This document shows, in pieces, positions 33,386 to 43,078 of a stretch of DNA of 64,000 nt. The stretch comes from [Clostridium] citroniae WAL-17108 (GTDB lineage: Bacteria; Bacillota; Clostridia; Lachnospirales; Lachnospiraceae), in assembly GCF_000233455.1 (NCBI RefSeq), contig NZ_JH376420.1, positions 222,582 through 286,581 on the forward strand, given 5' to 3'. The notes beneath the pieces were generated by a model. That model searched no databases, was not told where the DNA came from, and saw only the letters and a program-made list of their open reading frames with translations. Made by a program: the position numbers and the translations under genes. How positions within the stretch are numbered: position 1 is the first letter of the stretch; each line of letters starts with the position of its first letter.

Positions 33386-35530
33386 CTATCTGATGTACTT
33401 TAAAAGCAGCTTTGCCAATTTGGCCGGCATGGCATTCAGATCCGAAATATTTAAAAATCCGTCCTGGTAAATATCCTCAATCTGCTCCCTGTCATCTCCA
33501 ATGGCTGCGGCAAATAATGCCACTCCCCGCTTTGTCAGATTCCTCTTAATTTCCTGTAAATCTTTCTTTGCGGTTTCACCTCGGTAGTCTTCAGCATTCG
33601 GGGTTCCGTCTGAAATGAGAATCAGAATTTTATCCTCCTCCCGTTTTAACAGGCGCTCTCCCGCAAACAGGAGCGCTGCGCCGTCACGGTTCGTATCTCT
33701 GGCTCTCATATCCATCATACGCATGGCATCGTTTCCATCTGCGGAATCAAAATCCGCATAAGCGAAGATATCCACTACTTCCTCGTACCCACTGCCGCTC
33801 TTATTCAGTCTGTTATGAGTGCTGTGTCCATATACCATCGCAGGGATAGACAAGCTCCTGCAAAAATCATAGATCACCTGAACTGCTTCCCTGGCATATC
33901 CGATGCGGTCTCCACAGTGCATGGAGCCTGACTCGTCCACCAGGATTGCAATAGCAACCGAAAATCCTTCCTCCGGCAGTACCTTTTTCTCAAATATTTT
34001 TCCATCCTGCCGGAACAGATTCCCACGGCTTAGGCGCTTTCCCATGTAGAGGCCGGACAAGGTTCCCCCGTCCTTACGGGTCAGAATCTCCTCCACGGAT
34101 TTCTGAAGCCGGTAAGACGCCTTTTTAATCTTGGGGAGAAGTTTGTTATAGGCAGACCTCTGTGGATCGGAAATAACACTGCTTCGGTGTATCTCTATCG
34201 GTACATTTTTATGAATCCCCTCCAGTTTTAAGTTGTCCGCTTCTTTATTCAGGGATTCTTTCAGACATTCTTCCTCCTGTCTGCTATACTGTTCCCTGGC
34301 TGCCTCATTTAGAATATCTGACAGCTTTCCCGCCATATCCCAGACATCTGCTTTCGTCTCTTCCTTTGTCTTCTGCTCATCAGCTCCTGCCACTAAAATC
34401 AAGTCCCTGCGCAATTCTTCCAGTGTCTCTTCCTCCGCTTCCTGGGACGCTGGTTCCGGAACATCATTCTCCTGTTGATTCTCAAATTCCTCTGCCCCGT
34501 CATCCAAACCTCCGTCCCAGCCGTCAATTTTCTCGCTCGCTCCTGTCTCTTCTCCACAAGCTTCACCTGAAATCGTAATCCAGGTAATCTTCTCTTTTAG
34601 ATAGTCCTGAATCAATTTCCTCAGTTCTTCATTTGAACAGTTCTTCATCTCATCTTTTAAGTCCCGCTTTGCTGTCCGTATTTCCTGCTTCAAATATTTC
34701 CATATCTTAATCATTAGCCGGTTGCTGACATGGAAACGGATATCTAAGTCAGAGCTGTCCACTGCCTCATCAATCATCTTTCTGCAGGAACCCAGACAGG
34801 TTAAATATTTCTTTAAATATTCGTCCTCTACCTCTGTCTTTCCTGCCCTGGCGTACCGAAAGATTAAATCCATCATGACCGCCAGTTCCCCATCACCTGC
34901 TGCCTGCCGTTCTGTAAACGAGGGTATGCCTGAAATAATAGCTGCTGCATTTCTTTGAATCGCCAGACGGACGCTTCCCGGATATTCCAGACACATAAAG
35001 TTTTCTATGTATACGTCTTCCAGTATATTATTCAAATACGCTGCTGTTTTCTTCAAAATCTCTCTGGCTATTGGATCGCCTTTCAATAAATATCCCTTCA
35101 TTTCCGTCCATGCCCGCTTATCTGCCGCTGTTTCTACTTCCGGCGGCACAGGATACACAAGCCCTTTCACGAATCCGCCCACATACCGTTCTCTCCGCAT
35201 GAAATCAGAACATCTAAGATGACCACATTCATGAGCAATCAACCCCTCATGGCTTCTTACCCTTTCCTCACGGCTGTTAAAACGAACTGTTACCGGATTT
35301 GCAGCATTCAAATAGATGAATTTTCCATCTGTAAGCGCGGCATGATTGGTTTCGTTTTCCTGATACGCTATAACGAGCTCCACATCCCGTTTCTGTCCCA
35401 GCGCCTTTGCCAGTTTCCACAAAGCAGTGCGGTAAGATTCCGATAAAAACAGCTCTTTATCCGTGGTCATGTCCCGTATTCTGGCAATCTGTTTCCTCAT
35501 ACCATTCTTTGACATTTGTTTTACTGTCAA
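33386..35530 (-). CDS. VWA-domain protein, CobT-like
   Basis: 714 residues. C-terminal von Willebrand A domain with MIDAS motif ILVDESGSMH (near 533) and the later DGAALLFAGERLL and LILISDGTPN. Near the N-terminus IAHECGHLRCSDF (about 100) is an HExxH metal site, as in VWA proteins called metallopeptidase-like. A Glu-rich linker (about 330-390) lies between. Start is TTG with AGGAGGG 6 bases upstream. It follows a MoxR-type ATPase gene after 17 bp; such pairs act as chaperone machines that insert metal or remodel a target. The target here is unknown. Confidence 0.85.
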   Translation of the reverse strand: MTVKQMSKNGMRKQIARIRDMTTDKELFLSESYRTALWKLAKALGQKRDVELVIAYQENETNHAALTDGKFIYLNAANPVTVRFNSREERVRSHEGLIAHECGHLRCSDFMRRERYVGGFVKGLVYPVPPEVETAADKRAWTEMKGYLLKGDPIAREILKKTAAYLNNILEDVYIENFMCLEYPGSVRLAIQRNAAAIISGIPSFTERQAAGDGELAVMMDLIFRYARAGKTEVEDEYLKKYLTCLGSCRKMIDEAVDSSDLDIRFHVSNRLMIKIWKYLKQEIRTAKRDLKDEMKNCSNEELRKLIQDYLKEKITWITISGEACGEETGASEKIDGWDGGLDDGAEEFENQQENDVPEPASQEAEEETLEELRRDLILVAGADEQKTKEETKADVWDMAGKLSDILNEAAREQYSRQEEECLKESLNKEADNLKLEGIHKNVPIEIHRSSVISDPQRSAYNKLLPKIKKASYRLQKSVEEILTRKDGGTLSGLYMGKRLSRGNLFRQDGKIFEKKVLPEEGFSVAIAILVDESGSMHCGDRIGYAREAVQVIYDFCRSLSIPAMVYGHSTHNRLNKSGSGYEEVVDIFAYADFDSADGNDAMRMMDMRARDTNRDGAALLFAGERLLKREEDKILILISDGTPNAEDYRGETAKKDLQEIKRNLTKRGVALFAAAIGDDREQIEDIYQDGFLNISDLNAMPAKLAKLLLKYIR

Positions 35531-35546
35531 GTTTATCCCTCCTGAT

Positions 35547-37370
35547 CTATGCCGCTTTCACTGACGGCTCTTCTGTAAAACGTGTGAGTATCTGCGTCTT
35601 GTATATTTCCTCCCTCTCTTCTTCCTCTGGAGCGGCTTTTGCCACAATTGTGCGCAGTGCAGCTTTCCGGACATCCTTCTGCACCAGATAAGCCCATACC
35701 CAGTCCTCATACTCCCGGTATCCGCACACGCCTCCGGTAATCATTTCCGTCCTGCAATGCTTCTGGACCGCACAGACTGCATCGGCCATTTTCTTTAGCA
35801 TTCCCGGTTCCAGTACCGTAACCTTTTTCTGAATCCGGTAAACCATCTCCTCCGAAGTCAGCGGATCGGAATATAAGATCATCCGCATTCTGGATAGTAC
35901 CGACTCATTGAATCCTTTACACCCCCGGTACCCCATGTTGGTTGTCAAAAGAATGACCGTTTCCGGATTCCGCCTCACAACCTCCCCACTGGTAAGGGTA
36001 ATAGACGCGCCATCATCTAAAAGACCATTTAACCGTACCAGCGTTCCTGGCTTTGTAATGACGGAAGGTTCCTGGATTTCTATAATGGAAGGTCTACGGC
36101 AGCCTGTCACAATACTGGACTCCACCATGATATAATCCTTTCCCCCCTGTCCGCTCTGATAACCTTTCTGATAAATGCGGGACAGAATCTCCTGGAAGGC
36201 CGTCTCTTTGTCGATCTCCTCCTCGTAAATCCCAGTTACCCGTTCCAGGGCGGAAGCCGGATCCATCATCATATCTTCATAGGTAGGAAACGCTGCCGTT
36301 TCTTCCGCCTTGTTTCCACCAATATTGGGAATCATAGAAGATACCAAGTCTACCTCGTCCGTACCTTCGCCGCACGTAAAAGAATAATAAGGCAGCCCCA
36401 GCATTTGAGCCACCATTCTGGCATTAGTTGTTTTACCGGTACCTGATTCTCCGGCACTCATAAACACCCGCATAGGGGTGTTTAAAACAGCCTCCAGAAT
36501 GTCTGAAACTTCCTCCGGAACGTCATAATTTTCCGGCAACTTGGGGACCAGATTCCTTTCCTCCTCCGTCAGCAAGAAGTTCCGCCTGTACTTATTTTTC
36601 AAATCCGCTATCGTGCGTCCTGTCTTCCTGGCAGAGCTTTTCAGCACCTGGAATATTCCAAAACTGGTCTCTGTCGGCGCATAATAACCGCTCCCCAAAC
36701 GGGCCTGAGTAATAATCGGCACATTTCCCAGAGAAACACAACTGTTGTCAAACGGAATTCCGTCAACTCCCAGACTATCACTGTTTTCAATTCTCCGGTA
36801 AAGGTTGTCACACAGAAGAAATGCCTGCGTCATGACCTTTTCCGGATTGGGAAAGCCTTTTTTTCGTTCTTCACTGAATCGTTCAAAGGCCGCAGCAAAT
36901 TCCACGTCATGCAACATTCCCTGCTTTAGACTCGCATAAGCAAACAGCATCAGAATTTCTTTTCCACTTCCTCCTTTATCACTAATGACAGGAAGTGATG
37001 AGAGTACCGTTCCGTTCTTCATCATCCCTTTACACCTGCCATCGATAGGATCATAGAGTATTATCCGTGTCTCTCTGATAGTTCCCACAGTCCGCGCGCA
37101 TTCCATGCAGTACCACTTTACCCTACCATTTTCACTCTGCAGACCAAATGCTCCTGTCACAGCTCCGTCTATAATTTCAGATACTGCGATTAATGCACGC
37201 AAGGTAGGGGCATGCAGCGTTGCACGTTTCCCCCTGGACATATGGTTATGCTTTGATATACTCCCTGGCTCCATTGAGGTTTTTTTACCGGCTTTTGCCA
37301 CTTCACTTGCAAAAGGCTCCGGGAGCGGACGGTTAAACGTCCAGGTTTCAAAAAATTTTGTGTGTCCCAT
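35547..37370 (-). CDS. MoxR/CobS-type AAA+ ATPase
   Basis: 607 residues from MGHTKFFETW; GGAGGAG 4 bases upstream. The first 290 residues hold a Cys pair (WYCMECARTVG) and form an unknown element-specific part. The AAA+ domain begins near 300: Walker A SAGESGTGKTTNAR, Walker B-like IIEIQEPSVI, sensor VILLTTNMGYRG. It should work with the VWA protein encoded right behind it. Odd: a ligand-like or substrate-binding N-terminus of nearly half the protein. Confidence 0.83.
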   Translation of the reverse strand: MGHTKFFETWTFNRPLPEPFASEVAKAGKKTSMEPGSISKHNHMSRGKRATLHAPTLRALIAVSEIIDGAVTGAFGLQSENGRVKWYCMECARTVGTIRETRIILYDPIDGRCKGMMKNGTVLSSLPVISDKGGSGKEILMLFAYASLKQGMLHDVEFAAAFERFSEERKKGFPNPEKVMTQAFLLCDNLYRRIENSDSLGVDGIPFDNSCVSLGNVPIITQARLGSGYYAPTETSFGIFQVLKSSARKTGRTIADLKNKYRRNFLLTEEERNLVPKLPENYDVPEEVSDILEAVLNTPMRVFMSAGESGTGKTTNARMVAQMLGLPYYSFTCGEGTDEVDLVSSMIPNIGGNKAEETAAFPTYEDMMMDPASALERVTGIYEEEIDKETAFQEILSRIYQKGYQSGQGGKDYIMVESSIVTGCRRPSIIEIQEPSVITKPGTLVRLNGLLDDGASITLTSGEVVRRNPETVILLTTNMGYRGCKGFNESVLSRMRMILYSDPLTSEEMVYRIQKKVTVLEPGMLKKMADAVCAVQKHCRTEMITGGVCGYREYEDWVWAYLVQKDVRKAALRTIVAKAAPEEEEREEIYKTQILTRFTEEPSVKAA

Positions 37371-37380
37371 TCTTCTCCTC

Positions 37381-39609
37381 CTATGCCGCCAATTTTCCTG
37401 GCTCATATCCTCTTAACTGTGCTTCACTGCGCAGACGCGCCGCCAGCATGGTGTTCCTCTTTCCAATATCATTATTACCAATCGCAATCGCCAAATCTGC
37501 CTTGGAACCCACCAGATATACTTTGGCTTTCGCCCTAGTGATTCCCGTATAATACACATTTCTCTTTAACATAGGATAAAAGCACCTAAGCACCGGCAGA
37601 ATCACAACCGGGTATTCTCCTCCCTGGCTCTTATGAATGCTGATTGCATATGCGTGCTCCAGGATTGACAGTTCCTCTTCCTCATATTCTTTTGATATTT
37701 CACCAAAATCTACCGTCATTGTTCTGCTTCCGTTCCTATTTCTCATAATTTTCGTGACTCGTCCTATATCGCCATTGGATATATCGTCTACGTTCTTTGT
37801 CTGCATGACTTTGTCTCCCACTCGGAAAACAGCACCGACCGCCTTCCACTCCTCTTTGTCAAGTGCCGGCGGGTTTATGATTTCTTGAAGCCGGCGATTT
37901 AAGGCAATCACCCCCGCTTCCGTGTTGACTCGCAGTGGTGTCAACACCTGAACCATATCCGGATTATCTTCATGAAGCTTCAACTCTTCCTGGCAAATTT
38001 CTCCAATCCGTTTTGCCGCCTCTTCATCGCTTCCGACCATATGGAACTGGAAATCATCTCCATATAATAGTTTTTTCTGGTTCTTATTTATCCGCTCCGC
38101 ATTGAGGATAATCCTGGACTCTTTTGCCTGTCGGAAAAATACATCCAACACAGTCACTGGGATAATTCCTGAATCAATCAGTTCCTTAAACACATTTCCC
38201 GGTCCTACGGAAGGAAGCTGATCCACATCCCCTACCAGCACCAATCTGGCACCGCTTTTCACGCGGGAAAACAGAATACTGGCCAGCCACATATCCATCA
38301 TGGTGCACTCATCCACAATGATTAAGTCTTCCTCCAACAGTTCATCCTCGTACAAATCATCTTCACTGTCCACAGTCAGATACAGTGCCTTGTGAATCGT
38401 CATCGCTGGCGCGCCTGTACTGTCGGAAAGGTTTTTTCTGGCTCTTCCTGTAGGGGCGCACAGCAGGACGGAATCCTGCTGCCTCAACCGCTCGTATATA
38501 TTAAGTATCACCTTCAGAACTGTCGTTTTCCCCTTTCCTGGTCCTCCTGTAATAATGGACACTGGCGACTGGAATACCATTCTGGCCGCATCTTTTTGCT
38601 TTTGAGCAAGTATAATTCCCGATTCTGCCTGTGCCTCTTCCAACTCTTTCTCAATATCAAGGCACGTGCCCTGTGTTTTTAAAAGCCTCACGATGTGATA
38701 GGCCGCCGTTTTTTCCGCTTCCCTGTTCATTTTCAGAAAAACCGAGGTGCCGTCCGCTTCCAGTATTTTGTCCTTCAGTACCAGTTCATTTCCTGCCCTG
38801 ATAATGTCATTGCGACTGACTGCTTCCGGCTGGAATCCTTTTGTCAAAAGCAAATGTGCTTTATCAATGATTTGCCTGCTTTCCAGATAAAGGTGCCCGT
38901 CTCCCTCCGCTTCCTTTAGGACATATTGGATTGCGGCCTTAATACGCATTGGGTCATCTGGTAAGAATCCCTGGCTGGCACGGGCAACAGGATCAACGGT
39001 GAGAAACCCGAATCCGCTGATTTCACACAGACGGTAGGGAGACTCTTTCACAATCTCCACTGCCTCGTATCCAAAATACTGCCAGATTTTTTCTGCTTTC
39101 TTTGGAGTAACCTTAAACGGCGCCAGCACTACCATAAGCTGACGTATTTCCTCACTGTTTCTGTAGGATTCCAGGATTGTTTCCAGCTTCTGCTGTGTAA
39201 TCCCCTTGATAGACAGCAGCCTGTCGGGTTCCGTCTCTAACACATGAAACGTATCTTCTCCAAACTTCTCCACAATTGCCCTCGCTGTAACCAGTCCAAT
39301 ACCTTTTACTAAGCCAGAGGATAAATAACCTATAATTCCCTCTTTGCTCTTTGGCAATATCACTTGGAATTGCTCTACCTGAAGCTGCATTCCATACCTG
39401 GCCGATATCTCCCATCTGCCGTCTAACTGGATTTCCGCATCTTCCAGGCAAGGCAGTTCCGTTCCTACCGCAGTGAATACAACCTCTGTCCCGTAATCCA
39501 TTTTTATCCCTGCCTCTGGAACCTGGCTTAATTCTCCAGACCGGTAAGTTGCAACCGTATAGCCATTTGATGGATTTACATACTGCCTGTGTTCAAACTT
39601 ACATATCAT
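37381..39609 (-). CDS. RecD2-like superfamily 1 helicase
   Basis: 742 residues from MICKFEHRQYVN; AAAGGGG 8 bases upstream. Order: N-terminal OB-like part, tandem helix-hairpin-helix (LLSIKGITQQKLETIL near 150), Walker A TGGPGKGKTTVLK (near 355; GPGKGKT with Lys for the usual Thr/Gly), Walker B IIVDECTMMDMWL (near 435), motif III GDVDQLPSVGPG, C-terminal AYAISIHKSQGGEYP. A 5'-3' DNA helicase by family. Probably serves element DNA processing with the SSB, ERF and YqaJ genes upstream. Confidence 0.9.
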   Translation of the reverse strand: MICKFEHRQYVNPSNGYTVATYRSGELSQVPEAGIKMDYGTEVVFTAVGTELPCLEDAEIQLDGRWEISARYGMQLQVEQFQVILPKSKEGIIGYLSSGLVKGIGLVTARAIVEKFGEDTFHVLETEPDRLLSIKGITQQKLETILESYRNSEEIRQLMVVLAPFKVTPKKAEKIWQYFGYEAVEIVKESPYRLCEISGFGFLTVDPVARASQGFLPDDPMRIKAAIQYVLKEAEGDGHLYLESRQIIDKAHLLLTKGFQPEAVSRNDIIRAGNELVLKDKILEADGTSVFLKMNREAEKTAAYHIVRLLKTQGTCLDIEKELEEAQAESGIILAQKQKDAARMVFQSPVSIITGGPGKGKTTVLKVILNIYERLRQQDSVLLCAPTGRARKNLSDSTGAPAMTIHKALYLTVDSEDDLYEDELLEEDLIIVDECTMMDMWLASILFSRVKSGARLVLVGDVDQLPSVGPGNVFKELIDSGIIPVTVLDVFFRQAKESRIILNAERINKNQKKLLYGDDFQFHMVGSDEEAAKRIGEICQEELKLHEDNPDMVQVLTPLRVNTEAGVIALNRRLQEIINPPALDKEEWKAVGAVFRVGDKVMQTKNVDDISNGDIGRVTKIMRNRNGSRTMTVDFGEISKEYEEEELSILEHAYAISIHKSQGGEYPVVILPVLRCFYPMLKRNVYYTGITRAKAKVYLVGSKADLAIAIGNNDIGKRNTMLAARLRSEAQLRGYEPGKLAA

Positions 39610-39628
39610 TTTGTCTGCCCCTTTCTGC

Positions 39629-40210
39629 TTATTCCTCTGCCCAGGCAATATAGAGATATTTTCCCTGATCCACTGCGTTCAGTCCCTCGTTTCTCAGCAG
39701 TTTTGCAATCATAGCCGCACTTGTTCCCGGATAATCGTGAAAGATACCAGCGCGCCGGTAACCTCTGTCTGAACGGAAATTGCAGATTCCATCCTTCCGA
39801 ATCCAACATTCATAGATTCCTCTGCTATGCAGGGAGGCAATGATACGATTCAGCTGGTTTTTCCCTTTGCTGCTGTACCAAATAGCCACGGCATCTTCCC
39901 GTTCGGCTGGTATGTTATCAGCTCTTTCTTCTGGTGCGGGAGACTCGTCCTCTGCCTCATCTCCACTCCCTGTCTCACCCGTATACTCATCCGCAGCCGT
40001 ATCTTCCCTTTGCTTATCTTGCTTTGCGGTCACCAGGCGGATTCTCCAGCCCTTTTCCACTACCAGATGGTAAAGCAGGAATGGAATCGCAAAGGACGCG
40101 GCACTGATAATCGCCGCCAGAATCATAGGTGCCGCCAGCTGTATCAGAACGCTACCGGCTGTACAGCCCAAAAATATGACTGCAATCTTCTTTATTTTAT
40201 TAATATCCAT
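39629..40210 (-). CDS. Membrane-anchored hypothetical ICE protein
   Basis: 193 residues from MDINKIKKIAVIFLG; GAGAGGAG lies 7 bases upstream, too near to the ATG six bases earlier. Two hydrophobic stretches at 8-28 and 30-50, a charged linker (about 60-110), then a soluble C-terminal domain (GIYECWIRKDGICNFRSDRG, GIFHDYPGTSAAMIAKLL). No family recognised. Sits 19 bp before the helicase start. Confidence 0.6.
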   Translation of the reverse strand: MDINKIKKIAVIFLGCTAGSVLIQLAAPMILAAIISAASFAIPFLLYHLVVEKGWRIRLVTAKQDKQREDTAADEYTGETGSGDEAEDESPAPEERADNIPAEREDAVAIWYSSKGKNQLNRIIASLHSRGIYECWIRKDGICNFRSDRGYRRAGIFHDYPGTSAAMIAKLLRNEGLNAVDQGKYLYIAWAEE

Positions 40211-40295
40211 CTTCATTCTCCTCTCAATCAGGAAGGGGCTGCCGGAACATATCTCATCCTGGCAGCCCTCCATAACATGTTATTCATTGTGTTGG

Positions 40296-40910
40296 TTAGT
40301 TAAATGGATTGTTCGCATCCTCCACGCTTTCCGGCATATTGCTAAACCGGTTACCAGTCCTTCTTGTGCTGGAAGTGCGACCCGCTGAGCTTCTTCCCGC
40401 CGCTGTCCTACTTGGAGCAGTCCCCTGCTGGTTCGGCGCGGACGCTCTGGCTGAAGAACTCTTTCCCTCATTGTTCCCTGTGGCAGATGTCTTTGACGGA
40501 GAAGCTGTTCCTCCCGTTTTTCCTGATGCCTGCGCATTCTGTGTGGGAGGTGCCTGAACATCTTCTGGCAAATCCTCCTCGTCTCTCTTGCCATCGGCAA
40601 AATCAATATGATTTGCCTGCAGCTCCACACCATATACCTTTTCTCCGGCCTTATTCGTGTAGTTATTATTTTTCATGCTTCCACTTACCAAAACCCGGAT
40701 TCCGCAATACAGGTATTTTTCTGCAAATTCTGCTTTCTTGTCAAAGGCCACACACGGAAAAAAATCCGCCTCCGACTCCCCATCCTTCTTTTTCCACCGA
40801 TCAACCGCCAGCGTAAACCGGGCTATCGGTATCTGATCCGCTCCCGATGAATACCTGATTTCCGGATCTCTTGTCAGCCTTCCTAAAAACGTGCATTGAT
40901 TCAGTCCCAT
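40296..40910 (-). CDS. ssb: Single-stranded DNA-binding protein
   Basis: 204 residues from MGLNQCTFLGRLTRDPE; GAGGAGG 7 bases upstream. OB fold in the first 110: IPIARFTLAVDRWKKKDG, FFPCVAFDKKAEFAEKYL, VLVSGSMKNNNYTNKAG. A long Ser/Thr/Ala-rich linker follows, then the acidic tip EDANNPFN, a variant of the DDDIPF partner-binding tail. Plasmid and ICE SSBs keep single-stranded DNA stable during transfer. Confidence 0.92.
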   Translation of the reverse strand: MGLNQCTFLGRLTRDPEIRYSSGADQIPIARFTLAVDRWKKKDGESEADFFPCVAFDKKAEFAEKYLYCGIRVLVSGSMKNNNYTNKAGEKVYGVELQANHIDFADGKRDEEDLPEDVQAPPTQNAQASGKTGGTASPSKTSATGNNEGKSSSARASAPNQQGTAPSRTAAGRSSAGRTSSTRRTGNRFSNMPESVEDANNPFN

Positions 40911-41084
40911 TCTTTTCCTCCTCGTTATGAACACTTGACGCCTGTCTTATAGGCGCTTACGTGCGATACATGTCATCTCCACTTGGTGAGGTCTTCCACG
41001 AACCTAGTGGAGTGGCTCGTACTTCCAGTTGTTAAACTGAAACAAAATTTTAAGTTTCTCTATTTCCAAATTTCTGCTGCCTGT
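40911..41084. other. 174-bp structured spacer upstream of ssb
   Basis: On the minus strand: CAGTTTAACAACTG; CTCCACT...AGTGGAG enclosing AGGT/ACCT; and CGCCT-ATAAGAC-AGGCG. No gene of more than a few codons with a ribosome site. It may be a 5' leader of ssb or a cis-acting site. Confidence 0.4.
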
Positions 41085-41492
41085 TCAGGATACAGTTTTG
41101 AAAATACTTCTTGATAGCGCCTTACCCCCATCATCGTTTAAGGGTGCCTCTAAAGATGCCTCCGACCACAGAATTGCTTCTTCCTCCAGCACATGATACG
41201 GTCCTGTGCGGAAGTCTCCAAAATTCCAATGGGGTACTGATGGCTTTACAATTTCCTGCAGTTCCGCTTTGGTAGACGCCGTTATAATCATCCGGCTTTT
41301 CTTTTCCATGATTGAGAGAACAAGAAAAAATGCGAAATAGTCCTCTGCGTATCCGGTTACAGTCTGCCTTACGCTTATAAGCGCCTGCAGAGACGCCTGC
41401 TTTAGAGGATTCATTTTCCTTTGATCTGCCAAAATCACTTCCCTTGCGTGTCGGTAAACCGCTTCTATCAGCAGATTTTCTGTGAAATACAT
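41085..41492 (-). CDS. Hypothetical ICE protein
   Basis: 135 residues, MYFTENLLIEAVYRHAREV. Helical first half, then SRMIITASTKAELQEIVKPS and HWNFGDFRTGPYHVL. No family recognised. Nearby genes on the same strand; 29 bp after the next gene upstream. Confidence 0.55.
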   Translation of the reverse strand: MYFTENLLIEAVYRHAREVILADQRKMNPLKQASLQALISVRQTVTGYAEDYFAFFLVLSIMEKKSRMIITASTKAELQEIVKPSVPHWNFGDFRTGPYHVLEEEAILWSEASLEAPLNDDGGKALSRSIFKTVS

Positions 41493-41521
41493 TCTATTGT
41501 TTTACCTCCGACTTTCTATTA

Positions 41522-41755
41522 TTAACTGCCGGAAACTGTGGTATAAAACGCAGACCAGGTGTATGCCGCATGACCTACCATGCTTACATCAACACAAATC
41601 CCTTGGATATAGGTACACAGTTCTTTCAGTTCATCATATGTCATTGCATTTAAACGCCCCTCCGGCTCCACGACAAAACGATAGCAGCCGTTATTCCTGT
41701 CTGCACCTATCAGACGAAACTGCAGCTTCTTAAAATAGTCCTCGTATTTCTGCAT
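41522..41755 (-). CDS. Small hypothetical ICE protein
   Basis: 77 residues, MQKYEDYFKKLQFRLIGADR. Alpha/beta pattern, no membrane part, ends ending VDVSMVGHAAYTWSAFYT. GGAGGAAG precedes the ATG. No family recognised. Confidence 0.55.
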   Translation of the reverse strand: MQKYEDYFKKLQFRLIGADRNNGCYRFVVEPEGRLNAMTYDELKELCTYIQGICVDVSMVGHAAYTWSAFYTTVSGS

Positions 41756-41779
41756 ATTCTTTCTTCCTCCCGTCTCTTC

Positions 41780-43078
41780 TTATTCATATCCATTCCGAAT
41801 CAAGCCCCGTTCAAGACTTATGTTCTTTTTACAGGCCCACCAGTAATCATCAATCCCTTTCTGTTTTCCGGCCCAGATTCCCTCTGGAGTCATGTCCCAT
41901 GTTTTGCGGACACAGCGCAGCGCCAGTTCATCACAGATCTCGTACAGGTGACCGCAACCGTCTCTAATCTGCTCCCGTTTGTTCTGCTTTCTTTCACAGT
42001 CAGCACCGTCTCCGCCAGGTGAATACCGGGCGCAGCATGAACAGACAGAGGATTTATAATCTCCAAAGCACCGGATATCCAAGTATTTGTCCATATCGTA
42101 ATATTCCTGAACCTCTTCCAGACCGTTCTGCTTTAAAGTCATCAAAGCTTTCCTTAGTTCCTTATACTGGCTCACTCCCGGCGTCCCAAGAAAACTATAT
42201 CCGGACAGAGAGTGGGCAATGGTTGCTTTCAATATCCCCTCTGTTACCCGAATCGTCTTGTCCCAGGGATTTCCCAAAAAAGTAACTGGACTCCTGCTTC
42301 CTGTCCCACGGTTCCGGTTGGTGCTGCTAAGCCATAGATACTTGCGGTCATTCAGTGGCTCGTCCATACGAATCTGAAACCCGGCAATTTCTCCGCCCAG
42401 GCTATAAGCCGGGCACAAAATCCCCCGGTTCGCCCGGTAAAACGCAATATCCCAGTTCCTCCTGTCATTAAAAAAGAATCCTGGAACACCAGCAAGGGAA
42501 TATCCCTCCTTAATCAGTTTTCTTGCCAGGTTCTCTGTCCCGTAGGCCGGTGTGCTGCAGAACTGATACACTTCTATCTGTTCCTTTGTCAGTCCCCGCT
42601 CCATCAGCTTCTTTCTGTGGAGGTCGGATAGCGCCAGCAGTTCCAAGAGCCTACGGTACACGCTGTCCCGCTGCCTGAGGCTGACGGGTTCCTCCTCTTT
42701 CCCGTTTATTTTACCGGAATAGCCCTGCTGGTTCTTTTCTCCCTCTCCCCTGTTTACTGCTTCCAGGATTTCACGATATGCGATTTTATACCGGTTCTGA
42801 CCATAGATTCCTTTCAAATCAGCGTACAGTGTCAGCATATTTCCCTGCTGTCCGCAGCAATATCCGTGGTAAGTATTCGACGGCTCATTATCCTTCATGA
42901 TACGGAAATTCATTTTGCCCTGTGTATCTCCGCAAAAGGGACAAACAACACCAAAGGAGTTACCGTCCGACAGCTTTTGAATCCCAAGCAAATCAGCTAC
43001 ATCCGATATATTAAACTTTGGCTCGTATGTATAAATGGCCGGCTCCTTTCTCCCAAGGCTATGCTGCCTTTGCTGCAT
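41780..43078 (-). CDS. CHC2 zinc-finger primase-like protein with DUF3854/TOPRIM-like domain
   Basis: 432 residues. The CHC2-type zinc site is VCPFCGDTQGKMNF and YHGYCCGQQGNML (about 45-80). The DUF3854-like part has RGILCPAYSLGGEIAGFQIR and IRVTEGILKATIAHSL (near 275, acidic TOPRIM-like Glu), later YYDMDKY. Several extra Cys (VCSCCARYS). This is the primase layout of many plasmid and ICE proteins. The start is uncertain: the frame opens at 43078 within the previous gene, while AAAGGAG stands 6 bases before an ATT at about residue 15. Confidence 0.78.
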   Translation of the reverse strand: MQQRQHSLGRKEPAIYTYEPKFNISDVADLLGIQKLSDGNSFGVVCPFCGDTQGKMNFRIMKDNEPSNTYHGYCCGQQGNMLTLYADLKGIYGQNRYKIAYREILEAVNRGEGEKNQQGYSGKINGKEEEPVSLRQRDSVYRRLLELLALSDLHRKKLMERGLTKEQIEVYQFCSTPAYGTENLARKLIKEGYSLAGVPGFFFNDRRNWDIAFYRANRGILCPAYSLGGEIAGFQIRMDEPLNDRKYLWLSSTNRNRGTGSRSPVTFLGNPWDKTIRVTEGILKATIAHSLSGYSFLGTPGVSQYKELRKALMTLKQNGLEEVQEYYDMDKYLDIRCFGDYKSSVCSCCARYSPGGDGADCERKQNKREQIRDGCGHLYEICDELALRCVRKTWDMTPEGIWAGKQKGIDDYWWACKKNISLERGLIRNGYE

